64,000 nucleotides of DNA from Ruminococcaceae bacterium KH2T8 (GCA_900111435.1 FOIY01000003.1:1-64000); one strand, 5' to 3'; positions 31,402 through 42,229 are shown, counted from the stretch's first letter. Numbers and translations are program-made. The notes: generated from the sequence alone by a model not told the origin.

Positions 31402-34400
31402 ACTTCCACGAACTTTCCGTATCTTACGAGATAGATATACTTCTCGCCTACATCCTTACCCGATGATCTTAATGCGGCACTATAGCATCCGAGCTGAACG
31501 GAATGCCTTTTTATGGTCTCGCTTATGAGCTCGATATCGGTAATATCAGCGGGGAATCTGTCGGTCTTATAGTCGATGATAGTATATCGGCCGTCTTCCC
31601 CCATGAACATACAGTCGATGACACCCTGGACCAATACACTGTCCTCTCCCGAAGGCACTGAGAATACAATAGGCTTCTCGTATTCAGCTTCTCCCCTGTC
31701 ATCCGCGGCAACAAGTTTCTTACCAACATCACTTGAAGCAAATGAAGCGATACCTTCCTTAAACTCCATCGCCTTGGCTCTGTCGGATGAGGAGATGATA
31801 CCTTCATCGATCAACTCGTCGATCTGCGCCTCGGCATCGACTCCGGCTTTCTTAAGGTCGATAAATCTCATGATCCTGTGGATGAACGTACCTACTGCAG
31901 ATGCACTGTCATCGGTTATACCGTCACGAACATCCATATAGTGCTCGAGGTTATGGACTTCAAGGTTGATTGGGAGTGAACCGTCAACGCCGTGATGAAC
32001 GATCTGCGAAACGGATATCTTGAATGGTACCGTAGTTGCCTTTTCATAACCGTAGGGCGCAAATATCGGCATTCCCGCCTCGTCGAAAGACTCCGCACAG
32101 ATATCGATGATACCCGTCGTCTTCTTAGTCTGAACTTCATGTACGACATCGGCTGCTTCTTCGGTAGCGTCTCCGTCATCGGTGTCCTCGGCTTCGCGCT
32201 CCGCGCCGTCATCTTCAACCTCAGCGCTGTTGTGAATGATATCGACCGTAAAGCCGTCAAACTTCACTTCATTACTGATATCTTTGAAGTCTCCCTTAAG
32301 AACAGTACTACCAATCTGATATCTGAGCTCTCTTGCCCCGCTGAAACTTAAGAGCGCCGCAAGGAATGCCGACTCCATACCATGACACTTGAGCCAGAAT
32401 GCACGAGTACAGCGATCCTCAGTCTGCCTTCTCAGGAGTGGATAGAGATTTGCGTAGCTCTTAAATGTCTCGCACTCCATCGGAATGACAACGGAAAGCT
32501 CATGCTCGGCACGAGTCAGAGCTACATACAAAAGCCTCATCTGTTCGGCATTTTCTCCGAGCATCTGATCCTCTTCGAGGAAGACACGCTCAAGAGACTT
32601 GTACTTAATATATCTAACCGGATCAAAATCATCCGTAACCGTTCCGTATGTCGGATCGAAGACAACGGAACCTACCGAGTCTTTCCTGCTTCTCGAGCTG
32701 AGCTCGGTCACGATAACGCTCTTGAACTCGAGACCTTTACTCGAATGGTAGGTCATACATCTGATCTTTCCGTCCGAATTATCTTCTCTCTTTACGGAAG
32801 TCTTGTCGGATAACTCGATCTTCATCTTCTCGAGCCTTGATGCTATAGAAGAGATGTCACTTCCGTATCTCATGAAGTTCGTACAAAGCCACTGCTTAAA
32901 GAGCAGGAACTTCTCGGGATCATCCGAATCGGCACCTACACCGGTATCCTTGTAGATCCTGTCAGTAAGCTCGCTGATATCGGTGATGATCAGGTCATTT
33001 CGAAGCGAATCGAACCATTCAACAAACGCGGCCACACGCTGCTGCAGCGGTTCATCCGAGGCTTTCACATTATCTGAAGCGAACAGGCGGAGCTTAGCCA
33101 TAAGATGCTCTTCCCCCAAATGCTTGGCCTTGGCATGCATGAACACTCTGGCTATCTCGTCCAGTGTAAAATTCGATATCCTGTAACCTGAGATAAGAAT
33201 ACCGACAAGATATTCATCACGAAGCTCGTTACCAGCGGCTATCAGGATATTACAAAGACCATGTATATCGTTATCGTTAAATACGCCGATCTCATCAGCA
33301 TATCTCGCGGGACATCCGTTCTCATTAAGATAAGAAGCGATCATGGAAGCTGTCCTGTGAGTCCTCGTGAGTATGCAGATATCACCGGGGTCTCTGCCTG
33401 CTGTCAGATAGCGCCTTACCTCCTTCAGCACGCCTTCATTTACGCATGCTTTCCTATCCCCGTTCTTCGTGTGCGTGACTACCGTCACATGGGGAATATC
33501 CGGAGGAAGAGTGTCTTTTCTTTCTTTGTTGTCAGGGTAATTCAGAGCCTGCTTGGAGTCATACTCGATCTCAGCGCCTTCTGCTCCCATTATCCTGTAG
33601 AAGATACGGTTTACGAATTCCAGGATGCTCTCATCACTTCTGTAGTTATTATTGAGAACGAACAGATTACCGCTGTCGCCCTTATCGTATTCGTTCAGGC
33701 GATCAAGGAACAGTGACGGCTCCGCATATCTGAACTTATAGATGCTCTGCTTAACGTCACCGACCCTGAATACGTTCGAATCCTCGATCTCAGCGATTAT
33801 CGCGTCCTGAAGTTCACTATTGTCCTGATACTCGTCGATATAGATCTCCTTGAACTTGCTTCTGTAGTAAGTCTTGGCATCGTCGTTTTTAAGTATCTGC
33901 AGCGCAAGGTGTTCCTGATCAGGGAAATCCATGCCGTGAACGAGAGCCTTGAACTCTTCGTAAAATCTGTCCATCCTGGTGATCAGATCAATATACTGTC
34001 TTGCCAGAAGAAGTCTGTTTTTCTGCTTATCGAGAAGTCCTTCCGCACCGCAGACTGCGATAGCGGTATACGATTCCTGCAAGCCGAACGCTTTCGCTAT
34101 ATCCGAGTAACCTCCCGGAGCCCTGGCGATACCGAGCAAAGGCTTAAGAAAAATGGCTATGCTCGCAATAGGTTCGAAGAGCTCAATAAACTCCTCAACA
34201 ATGCCTTCTTCGTCCTTTTTCGGCAGTCCGTTATAGATCCCGGGATTATTGTCTGCGCTGATCTTCGACACATCAAGGATAGCCTTAAATGTTGTCAAGT
34301 CATCTCCGCCTGCTGCGACTTTTACGACATTCGATGCGTATTCATAGTAAAGCTCGATAAGATCACTCCATATCTGCTGTCTTTTCTCGTTATCTTTATC

Positions 34401-35171
34401 CTTAGCAAGGAATCTTATCTGCTGAACGAGCGATAGCATCTTGTCTCTGCGGGATTCATCCAGCTTGGAATAGAAAGTAACAACGGCTCTGTTGAACTTA
34501 TCAAGGCAAAGGATCCTGCCCTCATTGCAAGCCTCCTGCGTCCTTTCGAGCATGGAGTGAGCCCTGTCAAGGTAATCAGGCAGGCTTCGAAGCTGCTTAT
34601 AAGATATGACGAGCGACTCGGCCAGAGCATCATCAGTCCTGCCGTTGCCGAACATCTGCGTCAGCGTCTCAAAATCACTGTTGAGTAAACCTTCTTCATA
34701 GCTTTGAGCTACGGCGGCATTAGCTGCATCTTTAAGGATCAGATCGAGTTCATTGCCGTCGAGGACGACATTTCCGGGCTCAAGGAGTCTGTCCTTACCG
34801 CTTCCCGAGAGGACATATCCCTTCTCCTTTACGACACGGCTGCAGAAACTGTCTATCGTCTGGATATATGCATTAGGAAGCTTATCCAGCTGATCCTCGA
34901 GCCTTGTACGAAGCTCCCTGTCTCCACCGTTTTCCCTGAGTATCCTGATTTTCTCGCTTATCGCAGATTCGATCTTGGCGCACATATTGGAAGCCGCTTC
35001 ACGAGTGAATGTAACGACAAGGATATCATCTGCATCGTAAGTACCGTTACAGATCTTCTCGATTATCCTGGCAACGAGCACGGTCGTCTTACCCGAACCG
35101 GCCGCCGCAGATACGAGGATATTCTCTATGGGAGCGATTACTACGTCATTTTGTTCAGGTGACAGACCCAT
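31398..35171 (-). CDS. addA: ATP-dependent helicase/nuclease subunit A
   Basis: A protein of about 1257 residues, the UvrD-like helicase and nuclease of the AddAB complex that resects double-strand breaks and recognises Chi. Walker A is AAAGSGKTTVLVARI near the N-terminus, and YIDEYQDNSELQDA is the DEAD-like Walker B. MTYHSSKGLEFKSVIV and RLLYVALTRAEHEL are helicase motifs V and VI. The C-terminal RecB-type nuclease motif is IIDYKTDRF. I prefer ATG 35171, which follows AGAGGA; an ATG seven codons upstream (35192) is also open. Either overlaps the end of addB, so the two are coupled. Confidence 0.96.
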   Translation of the reverse strand: MGLSPEQNDVVIAPIENILVSAAAGSGKTTVLVARIIEKICNGTYDADDILVVTFTREAASNMCAKIESAISEKIRILRENGGDRELRTRLEDQLDKLPNAYIQTIDSFCSRVVKEKGYVLSGSGKDRLLEPGNVVLDGNELDLILKDAANAAVAQSYEEGLLNSDFETLTQMFGNGRTDDALAESLVISYKQLRSLPDYLDRAHSMLERTQEACNEGRILCLDKFNRAVVTFYSKLDESRRDKMLSLVQQIRFLAKDKDNEKRQQIWSDLIELYYEYASNVVKVAAGGDDLTTFKAILDVSKISADNNPGIYNGLPKKDEEGIVEEFIELFEPIASIAIFLKPLLGIARAPGGYSDIAKAFGLQESYTAIAVCGAEGLLDKQKNRLLLARQYIDLITRMDRFYEEFKALVHGMDFPDQEHLALQILKNDDAKTYYRSKFKEIYIDEYQDNSELQDAIIAEIEDSNVFRVGDVKQSIYKFRYAEPSLFLDRLNEYDKGDSGNLFVLNNNYRSDESILEFVNRIFYRIMGAEGAEIEYDSKQALNYPDNKERKDTLPPDIPHVTVVTHTKNGDRKACVNEGVLKEVRRYLTAGRDPGDICILTRTHRTASMIASYLNENGCPARYADEIGVFNDNDIHGLCNILIAAGNELRDEYLVGILISGYRISNFTLDEIARVFMHAKAKHLGEEHLMAKLRLFASDNVKASDEPLQQRVAAFVEWFDSLRNDLIITDISELTDRIYKDTGVGADSDDPEKFLLFKQWLCTNFMRYGSDISSIASRLEKMKIELSDKTSVKREDNSDGKIRCMTYHSSKGLEFKSVIVTELSSRSRKDSVGSVVFDPTYGTVTDDFDPVRYIKYKSLERVFLEEDQMLGENAEQMRLLYVALTRAEHELSVVIPMECETFKSYANLYPLLRRQTEDRCTRAFWLKCHGMESAFLAALLSFSGARELRYQIGSTVLKGDFKDISNEVKFDGFTVDIIHNSAEVEDDGAEREAEDTDDGDATEEAADVVHEVQTKKTTGIIDICAESFDEAGMPIFAPYGYEKATTVPFKISVSQIVHHGVDGSLPINLEVHNLEHYMDVRDGITDDSASAVGTFIHRIMRFIDLKKAGVDAEAQIDELIDEGIISSSDRAKAMEFKEGIASFASSDVGKKLVAADDRGEAEYEKPIVFSVPSGEDSVLVQGVIDCMFMGEDGRYTIIDYKTDRFPADITDIELISETIKRHSVQLGCYSAALRSSGKDVGEKYIYLVRYGKFVEV

Positions 35172-38100
35172 CTTGGCTTCCTCTTCTTTCATTCATCTCG
35201 GCGATTATCTCTGACTGAGTCGGTCTCTTAGGATTTTCAGCGTACTTAACATATCCTTTGACCTCCGTCTTCGGAGACATCGGATCGTTGCCGCACGAAC
35301 CTGAATACGGACAATAACCGCATGCGGAATACTTTCCCGTACCGCACAGGGAATTAACGAGTGCATCTGCTCTTCCTTCGGTAATGTCTTCGCAGCTCTT
35401 TCTCATGAGCCAGTCGACATATGCGCTTACGTCGTCAAAATCCGCCTTTTCGAGCTTGGAGATCTTAGGCTTGATATCCAGAGGCTTACCTGTCTCTACC
35501 TTCATTCCTATCTCAAGATAACCGACTGCCTCAACTTCCTTTCCTTCTGCCTTAACAGCATTGGAATATGCGTAGAGCTGAGTCTGCAGGCCCGCGAGTG
35601 TCTTCTTATAATCGATCGACTTATTACCTGTCTTATAATCGATGATCCTCATCATGCCGGTCTCGGGGTCAGTATCGATCCTGTCGATATATCCTACGAA
35701 ATCAAAGACTTTTCCAGACGGAGTATCTATGCTCAAAGGCGGTCTGATATCCGCTATCTTCATCTCGAAATCAGAAGGGACATAGCCGGAGCTGCCCGCT
35801 TCTTCCAGAACGATCGGGAATACATATTCGAACAGGCGCATTGCCTTTCGCCCCGGATTGACGGCGAATTCAGGAGTCCTCTCGTACTTTTTCTCCGACT
35901 CGTTGCAATAACTGAGGAAAGACTCCTCGGCAAGCTTTCGAAGCCTTGCCTCATCGTTTCTTAGCATGGAAGCATACTCAGTAAGTCCTTCAGGGGTATC
36001 GATATTCCTGACCGCATCCTTGAGGGCTACTTCGAACATATGGTGTATGATCGTACCCATATCATTCGACTGTACCGCAGTACCCTTTTCTCTCTCCCTG
36101 ATCTTCAGTATCTGCTTGAGCATATACTGGAAACGACACGTATTATATGTCTCGAGCGAAGATACGCTGATCGACATATGATCATCCAGTATTCCCTGCA
36201 TTATCTCGGGATCTATAGAAGCCGTTTCAAAGTTATGGCGTCTCGTGACGGGAGATCCGTAGATCATCGTCTTAAAGCAGTTGACGAGGATCTTGGAAGA
36301 ATACTGCTTAAAATGCTTAAAGGCAGAGCTTTCCGTCTTCTCTTCACCGCTCATTATGTAGAGCTTATCCTTAACCGTTCCGAACATCAGAGCTGATGCT
36401 ATAAAGTCGCTCTTATTGCGACTTTGCACCTTATCGGGAAGCTCGATACCCGAATCTCTCGAGAACCTTAAAAGCTCACCTGAAGTCATTATCCCTTCAT
36501 TGACCTTGCTATAAGGGAAGTTATCAGCCTTGGCTCCTGCAAGGAATATGACCCTGCAAGGAGTGATATATGCCTGAGCCAGCGATACGATCTCGACGGA
36601 ATCGACCATAAGAGGGATAGTACCCTGAACTTTATTTCTCATATCGATCCTGATGAGCGATGAGAATACCTGCTGATCGGCCTCTACATCGTTCATGGGA
36701 GTCATGAACTGAACAAGGAGGGACATTACCTCGGAATAGCCGCGGACAAGAGCTGATGCCCTGTCAGTATCTCCTCTCTCACTGAGCTCCTTAGCCATAT
36801 ATCTCACCGTAGACGCCAGTGAATCCGTATGTTCGGCAAGGATCTTCGCCTTACCCGATATCGTCTTCTCGTTATATACGGACACGGCGGTCTCACGAAG
36901 CGGGATAAGTACACGCTCCACAATATGCTCCCATAGATATTCGCATACAGGTATGACTTCGCCGTCGATCGATATCTTATCTACGTACTTCTTACCTGCA
37001 ACATAGTATTCTCTGTCGAATATCCTTCTTCCGCTCGTAATGTTGTACTTGATGCAGTAGTTCTCAAAAAGATCTACATCCTGCAGCCTGATACCTGCAA
37101 GCCCCGTGCGAAGAGTCCTCAATAAATCATTTAATTCAAAGTCTCTTATCGGAAGTTCTGACAAAGCCGATATATATCTGAATACCGGAGTATTATCGAT
37201 CACTATCTTCCTGTCGACGAACATATCAAGTCCGAATCTGCCCATAACACCCTTAAGGTCATTCTTGACGCTCTCATCGACGCAGACGATCCTTATGTCC
37301 TTATAGCGATATCCTTCGTGCCTCGTAAGCCTGATGATCTCATTGGCGATATAGCCGACCGTATCATCTATTCCGTCGATCGAGACAGCCTTGATATCGG
37401 AAGTCTTAACATCCTTATCGGGAGGCATACGAAGCGCATAGCTCCTGACTGCAGCGCGAAGTTCCAATGACGGCACGTGCGTATCATCCGTCTCAGGAAA
37501 GTCATGAATAAACACATCATCTACATTAGCAGTAAGAACATCGACAAATGCACCGGCATTAGCATAAACGGTATCTCTCCCCTCTTCGGGGATCTCTTCT
37601 GACGGGAATATGGGATAGAAGGATATATCGGCACCCAGGAGCGACATATATCTGATAAGCTCAGTCTCCTGAGGTGTAAGTATCCTGACATTACCGAATC
37701 CGATAACCGAGAACTTGACCGACAGAAATCTCATAAGAGCTCTGTATCTGCTTTTATCTTTGAGCAAAGGATCTTCCGACAATCTCCTTAAGAGCTTTAC
37801 CGCCTCAGAAATGGGATCGGACGAAATGGGAAGCGAATACTCCTTTCCGAGTTCATCAAGGTACATCGACAGGAGCTTTAAGTCATGAAGCTTATCCGAA
37901 TATACCGCATCGTCTCCCGCATCCTCTGCGAGCTCATATGCCTTGGATACCGTATCGTCATCTATATTATATCTTCTGAAGTCTCCGAGAAGATCGATTA
38001 TGCTGTCGATATATTCGAAGCGGCCGATGAACTTCCCGAAAGTATGAAATTCCTTATGGTGATCAACGAGTACCCTGTAGATGGCATTACGCATCACGAT

Positions 38101-38400
38101 CTTGTCAGAGGAACTGCCGGAAGTGCTGCCGCACATATCGAGCATCCTGACGGCGAGCCTTATAAAGCTCAATACATCGCCTTCGACAAACGAAGAATTG
38201 ACTACATTATCTCCGTCATAACCCGATACGATCGAGAGCCCGTGCTCCCTGATCTTCTCCATAACAATGCGCTCAACGGAAGCCTTGGAGGATTCTGGCG
38301 TAATAAACACCACCCTGCCGTCATCCGACGAGGTGATGCACGAAGATATTATCTTCTCTGTTACGCAATGAAATGAATGTACTCTGTAGATGTTGACCAT
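35155..38400 (-). CDS. addB: ATP-dependent helicase/deoxyribonuclease subunit B
   Basis: A 1081-residue partner of AddA with an inactive helicase fold and a second RecB-type nuclease (IIDYKTGNKSID near the C-terminus). The four cysteines of the 4Fe-4S staple are visible: one in LETYNTCRFQYML, and three in CGYCPYSGSC close to the end. The Walker A of active helicases is not obvious at the N-terminus, as in many AddB. The start ATG lies 6 bases from a TATACT and has no ribosome site. Confidence 0.95.
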   Translation of the reverse strand: MVNIYRVHSFHCVTEKIISSCITSSDDGRVVFITPESSKASVERIVMEKIREHGLSIVSGYDGDNVVNSSFVEGDVLSFIRLAVRMLDMCGSTSGSSSDKIVMRNAIYRVLVDHHKEFHTFGKFIGRFEYIDSIIDLLGDFRRYNIDDDTVSKAYELAEDAGDDAVYSDKLHDLKLLSMYLDELGKEYSLPISSDPISEAVKLLRRLSEDPLLKDKSRYRALMRFLSVKFSVIGFGNVRILTPQETELIRYMSLLGADISFYPIFPSEEIPEEGRDTVYANAGAFVDVLTANVDDVFIHDFPETDDTHVPSLELRAAVRSYALRMPPDKDVKTSDIKAVSIDGIDDTVGYIANEIIRLTRHEGYRYKDIRIVCVDESVKNDLKGVMGRFGLDMFVDRKIVIDNTPVFRYISALSELPIRDFELNDLLRTLRTGLAGIRLQDVDLFENYCIKYNITSGRRIFDREYYVAGKKYVDKISIDGEVIPVCEYLWEHIVERVLIPLRETAVSVYNEKTISGKAKILAEHTDSLASTVRYMAKELSERGDTDRASALVRGYSEVMSLLVQFMTPMNDVEADQQVFSSLIRIDMRNKVQGTIPLMVDSVEIVSLAQAYITPCRVIFLAGAKADNFPYSKVNEGIMTSGELLRFSRDSGIELPDKVQSRNKSDFIASALMFGTVKDKLYIMSGEEKTESSAFKHFKQYSSKILVNCFKTMIYGSPVTRRHNFETASIDPEIMQGILDDHMSISVSSLETYNTCRFQYMLKQILKIREREKGTAVQSNDMGTIIHHMFEVALKDAVRNIDTPEGLTEYASMLRNDEARLRKLAEESFLSYCNESEKKYERTPEFAVNPGRKAMRLFEYVFPIVLEEAGSSGYVPSDFEMKIADIRPPLSIDTPSGKVFDFVGYIDRIDTDPETGMMRIIDYKTGNKSIDYKKTLAGLQTQLYAYSNAVKAEGKEVEAVGYLEIGMKVETGKPLDIKPKISKLEKADFDDVSAYVDWLMRKSCEDITEGRADALVNSLCGTGKYSACGYCPYSGSCGNDPMSPKTEVKGYVKYAENPKRPTQSEIIAEMNERRGSQDGSVT

Positions 38401-38406
38401 ACATTA

Positions 38407-38412
38407 AGTATA
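38407..38412 (-). promoter_or_regulatory. Possible addB promoter giving a leaderless mRNA
   Basis: On the minus strand TATACT ends 6 bases before the addB ATG, so a start site at the A of ATG is expected. No clear -35 and no ribosome site are seen. Confidence 0.4.
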
Positions 38413-38440
38413 GCCCAACAGAGGATCAATTACAGTCCGA

Positions 38441-40294
38441 TTATTGGTTCACAAGACGGTCGAGATTAGTACCGTTCATCTCTCTCATATTAGTAGAGGC
38501 AGATGCAAGAAGAGACTCGATAGCCTCCTGCTCCTTAGTTCTCTTGATCTTGAGAGTAGTCGTCTTGATCATATCCTGCTCGGAGAATACGAAATTCCTT
38601 ACGATCTTATACGCAGGCATCTTGTGATTTACCTGATACATCGAATCATTGAGGTAAGCGGAGATCTCTTCGTCAGTAGGAACACCCTTGAGGTTCAGGA
38701 TCCTTCCGATCTCCTTACGGTCTATGAGGAGCTTGGCACAGATGTCGATAGCCTCTCTATCATTCTTATTACCCCAGACGAAAGCTTCATTAACGCCCTT
38801 GATCTCACATACGAGCGCTTCTATCTCCTCAGGGAAAGCCTTCTTACCGTTGGTAAGTACGATCATGGACTTTACGCGTCCCGTGATGTGGATGGAACCC
38901 GTCTTGTCGATATAACCCATATCACCCGTATGGAACCAGCCGTCGGGAGTAAGGACTTCCTTCGTAGCCTCTTCGTTCTTATAGTATCCGAGCATGACGC
39001 AGTCGGATCTCGTAATGATCTCACCTACTGCATTCTTGGATGTATCCTCAGTGTCGATAGCCGCTTCAATAGCGGGCAGAGGACGTCCTACGCTGCCGTG
39101 GACGTTACAGTCGGTACTGGTAACGGAAATAACGGGGCTCGTCTCTGTAAGACCGTAACCCATGAAGAAATCGATACCGAAATTCGTGAACGCATCGATA
39201 TATCTCTTGTCGATACCGGCACCGCCGATAACTACCATCCTGATATCACCGCCGAGCTTATCAAGGATCTCCTTGAAGATAGCTCTCCTTATATCTATTC
39301 CGAACTTCTTAAGGAACTTAGTCACCGGGATCATGATGTCGATGAGCTTCTTCTTACCTGACTCCTCGATACCGCTTTCGATCTTCTGATAGATATTCTC
39401 ATAGAGCAAAGGAACCGAGATACACACCTCGGGATGCCATTCCTTGAGATTGGGAACGATATAACGAAGACCGTCAGCAAGACAGAGGCAAACGCCTACC
39501 GAGAGCATGAACATGTCTACCGTATTTTCGAATGTATGGTGCAGAGGAAGGATAGAGAAAGCTCTGTCTCCCGCAACTACATAAAGTGTCTGTGTGATCG
39601 AATGTACATTGGTACAGATATTCTTATGTGAAAGAAGAACACCCTTACTCATGGATGTGGTGCCCGAAGTAAAGAGGATGATCCTTGCTTCCTCGGAATG
39701 GATCGGGATGTCGAGGAACGTATCACCCTTCTCTTCCCTGATCTTCTTTCCTGCAGCGATCAGATCGTCAAATCTCTCGAACCTGTCATCGTCATCGGGG
39801 AATGTCTCCTTTGACGAAAGACCGTCGGGATACATGCAAACGAACTTCTCGAGCTCGAGGTTGACGGAGCCTTCCTTTATCTTGGAAGCGATGGATACCA
39901 TCATGGAGTGATGCTTGGGATGATAGAACAATACCTTACTTCCGGATCTTTCAAGAAGCGTGATGAGCTCCTCTTCGGGAAGCATCCTGTCCAGAGGGAC
40001 TCCGATGCTGTCTGTAGAAAGGATCGAAATATAGCTTACGAACCACTCATAGCAGTTCTCGCCGACAACGGCGAGCTTATCCCCACGGTAGGGACTTTGC
40101 GAAATATAAGCACAGAGGCTCTTTATATCTTCGCCGAATTCGTAATATGTTCTATGTACCTCAGATAACTTAGGATTTCTCCTGAAGATAAATGCATCAA
40201 GTGTCGCATGCTTCTCGCATGACGTTAAGATAAGATCCCTTATATTCTCGTACTTATCCGCTTTAAAGATCGGTGTACCCGTAACAGTACGCAT
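38441..40294 (-). CDS. AMP-dependent synthetase/ligase, long-chain acyl-CoA synthetase-like
   Basis: A 617-residue adenylate-forming enzyme that activates a fatty or other carboxylic acid with ATP. The P-loop is LFTSGTTSMSKGVLLSH; GYGLTETSPVIS, GWFHTGDMGYID and GRVKSMIVLTNGKKAFPEEIE are later motifs. The FAA1-like length and the acyltransferase, ACP and lipid kinase genes that follow suggest fatty-acid recycling into phospholipid. It could load CoA or ACP. Confidence 0.9.
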   Translation of the reverse strand: MRTVTGTPIFKADKYENIRDLILTSCEKHATLDAFIFRRNPKLSEVHRTYYEFGEDIKSLCAYISQSPYRGDKLAVVGENCYEWFVSYISILSTDSIGVPLDRMLPEEELITLLERSGSKVLFYHPKHHSMMVSIASKIKEGSVNLELEKFVCMYPDGLSSKETFPDDDDRFERFDDLIAAGKKIREEKGDTFLDIPIHSEEARIILFTSGTTSMSKGVLLSHKNICTNVHSITQTLYVVAGDRAFSILPLHHTFENTVDMFMLSVGVCLCLADGLRYIVPNLKEWHPEVCISVPLLYENIYQKIESGIEESGKKKLIDIMIPVTKFLKKFGIDIRRAIFKEILDKLGGDIRMVVIGGAGIDKRYIDAFTNFGIDFFMGYGLTETSPVISVTSTDCNVHGSVGRPLPAIEAAIDTEDTSKNAVGEIITRSDCVMLGYYKNEEATKEVLTPDGWFHTGDMGYIDKTGSIHITGRVKSMIVLTNGKKAFPEEIEALVCEIKGVNEAFVWGNKNDREAIDICAKLLIDRKEIGRILNLKGVPTDEEISAYLNDSMYQVNHKMPAYKIVRNFVFSEQDMIKTTTLKIKRTKEQEAIESLLASASTNMREMNGTNLDRLVNQ

Positions 40295-40433
40295 AATTCC
40301 TCCGTCGTTTACATCGCTAACGAAAATATTACCATTTACTCTTTTTTAAGTCTACCGCGTATTAAGTTTGCATTATTCTACTTTTTGGTATAACTTTGTA
40401 TTTATTAAAAGAAAACAATATACGGAGTTATTT

Positions 40434-41123
40434 ATGTGGAAATCACCTTTTGACGAATCCCCTACGAGAAGAGGCGCAGTGGGAGTTGTAGCAAAGAACG
40501 GATTCCTTTTTCTTTGCACTATCCTTACCAGGATGAGCTGTGTGGGAAGGGAGAATTTCCCTAAGGAGAACCCGTATGTAGTCGCAGCCAACCATCAGTG
40601 CTTTGCTGACGGCGTTCTTATCAGCAAATACCTGCCCAAGGGGCAATTCAAGTATATGTGCGCACTTGTAGGTGCCGATCTTGCTACGGATTACGGAGCT
40701 CTCGGAAGACTTATCGTAAGAGTAGGAAGAGGTATCCTCGTAGAGCGTCACGGCAATCCCGTAAGAGGACTCATCAAGGCTAAGAAGGAAGTCGAGAACG
40801 GCAATATCTGCTTCGTCTTCCCCGAAGGAACAAGAACACATGACGGAAAGCTCGGCGAGATGAAGGATGGCGCATGCTATATCGCCATCAAGTCCAAGAC
40901 TCCCCTTGTTCCCGTATATATCTCAGGTGCATATCAGGCTTGGCCCAGACAGAGCAAGTGGCCCAAGCCTTTCAAGGGATTCCTTAAGAGAAGGAAGATC
41001 ACTGTCTACGTAGGCGAGCCGCTTCACGGCGAGGACTACGATAATGACGCACACAAGATGACCGACGCACTCTCCAAGTGGATGCACGATCAGGAGAAGC
41101 TCCACCTCGATCCCGAGGCCTGA
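40434..41123 (+). CDS. plsC: 1-acyl-sn-glycerol-3-phosphate acyltransferase (PlsC family)
   Basis: A 229-residue acyltransferase. NHQCFADG gives the catalytic H-x4-D, and FPEGTRTHDGKLGEMKDGA the phosphate-binding motif. VPVYISGAYQAWPRQSKWPKPFK is usual for the family. It makes phosphatidic acid at the membrane. ATG 40434 follows GGAG by 6 bases; the 22 codons before it lack a ribosome site. A TGGTATAAC extended -10 is at 40386-40394. It is divergent from the acyl ligase. Confidence 0.92.
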   Translation: MWKSPFDESPTRRGAVGVVAKNGFLFLCTILTRMSCVGRENFPKENPYVVAANHQCFADGVLISKYLPKGQFKYMCALVGADLATDYGALGRLIVRVGRGILVERHGNPVRGLIKAKKEVENGNICFVFPEGTRTHDGKLGEMKDGACYIAIKSKTPLVPVYISGAYQAWPRQSKWPKPFKGFLKRRKITVYVGEPLHGEDYDNDAHKMTDALSKWMHDQEKLHLDPEA

Positions 41124-41138
41124 GGCAATCCTATTTAG

Positions 41139-42212
41139 TTACTCAAGAACAAAAGTCATCACGACGGGGTCGTGATCGGAATACGTAAATCCGGTATCGA
41201 CCGTGTTATATGAAGTTACCGTGATATTGTCGGATACGATGAATCCGTCGAGCGTTACGGTATATGTCGTTGCGGGATCATAAGGAGCTTCCGATGCCCT
41301 TCCCGTATTATGCGTGATATCGATATCACCTTCACAGACATCAAATCCGAGTGCGAATCCTGTGGGAAGGCTTTCCCTCGGGAATCTCTGAGCCCATCCG
41401 GGTGCATCGGGATCGACCTCGTCACGAAGATTGTGGTTAAAGTCTCCGCCGACTATTACGTAATTCCCTGCTTCGTACTCGCGCTCGATCTCAGCCGTGA
41501 GCATACCTACCTGGTTCTCACGGATCTCGGGGCTGCCGCCGTATGCGGACATATGAGTATTGATGATAACGAGCTCATGACCGTTCTCTACCGGGATCCT
41601 TGAAACGGAATAGCATCTGTCGAGATCGACGAGCTTGGAAAGGGACTCTGCGATAGGAAGGCTCCTTCTCATCGAATCAGTGATCTCAAATCGAGAATAT
41701 GTAAGTATTCCGGACTTATTGGCACCGTGGGGCTGATATACGGGCCAAAACAGGAACGGTGAATCGTAATTCTGAGCGAATGCGAAATATCCGGGTTCGA
41801 AAGTCTCCTCAAACCTTGCTCTCTCGTCGTAGTGATAAGTCCTCGTTCCGCCGAAATCAACTTCCTGCAGGAGCATGATATCAGGCTCGAAAGACATCGC
41901 CTCGTCCGAGATAAGGTCGATATTCGTATGAAGTCCCTCTTCGCTCATTGCCCATGAATACTTACCGCCGTTCATGAAGAAACTGAACTCGGGAGTATAT
42001 GCACCAAAACCGATGTTATAGGATCCGATGGTATATTCCTCACCTGTCACGCAGGGAACGCTCTCCGAAGTTGTCGATACGACTTCAAGCGAGATATTAT
42101 CGTCGAGCCTGTAATAAGCCTTGAGAACATAAACGAAATAGATACCGAAGATAACGACTATAGCTACGATCAAGATCAGCAGCGCCTTTAAGATCTTCTT
42201 GAGTGCCTTCAT
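41139..42212 (-). CDS. Membrane-anchored endonuclease/exonuclease/phosphatase-fold protein
   Basis: A 357-residue protein. One N-terminal membrane helix (about 8-30) precedes an EEP domain outside the cell. Motifs: IGSYNIGF, DIMLLQEVDFGGTR (catalytic Glu), NTHMSAYGG, GGDFNHNL and a final SDHDPVVMTF (catalytic Asp-His). The family holds sphingomyelinases, inositol phosphatases and DNases; the lipid neighbours favour a phosphodiesterase or phosphatase on a membrane substrate, by inference. GGAGG precedes the ATG. Confidence 0.9.
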   Translation of the reverse strand: MKALKKILKALLILIVAIVVIFGIYFVYVLKAYYRLDDNISLEVVSTTSESVPCVTGEEYTIGSYNIGFGAYTPEFSFFMNGGKYSWAMSEEGLHTNIDLISDEAMSFEPDIMLLQEVDFGGTRTYHYDERARFEETFEPGYFAFAQNYDSPFLFWPVYQPHGANKSGILTYSRFEITDSMRRSLPIAESLSKLVDLDRCYSVSRIPVENGHELVIINTHMSAYGGSPEIRENQVGMLTAEIEREYEAGNYVIVGGDFNHNLRDEVDPDAPGWAQRFPRESLPTGFALGFDVCEGDIDITHNTGRASEAPYDPATTYTVTLDGFIVSDNITVTSYNTVDTGFTYSDHDPVVMTFVLE

Positions 42213-42229
42213 ATTTACACCTCCGAATG

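Noticed and set aside
38444-39361. 305-codon open frame antisense to the acyl-CoA ligase
   Set aside because: No domain or ribosome site; the opposite strand encodes a complete ligase.
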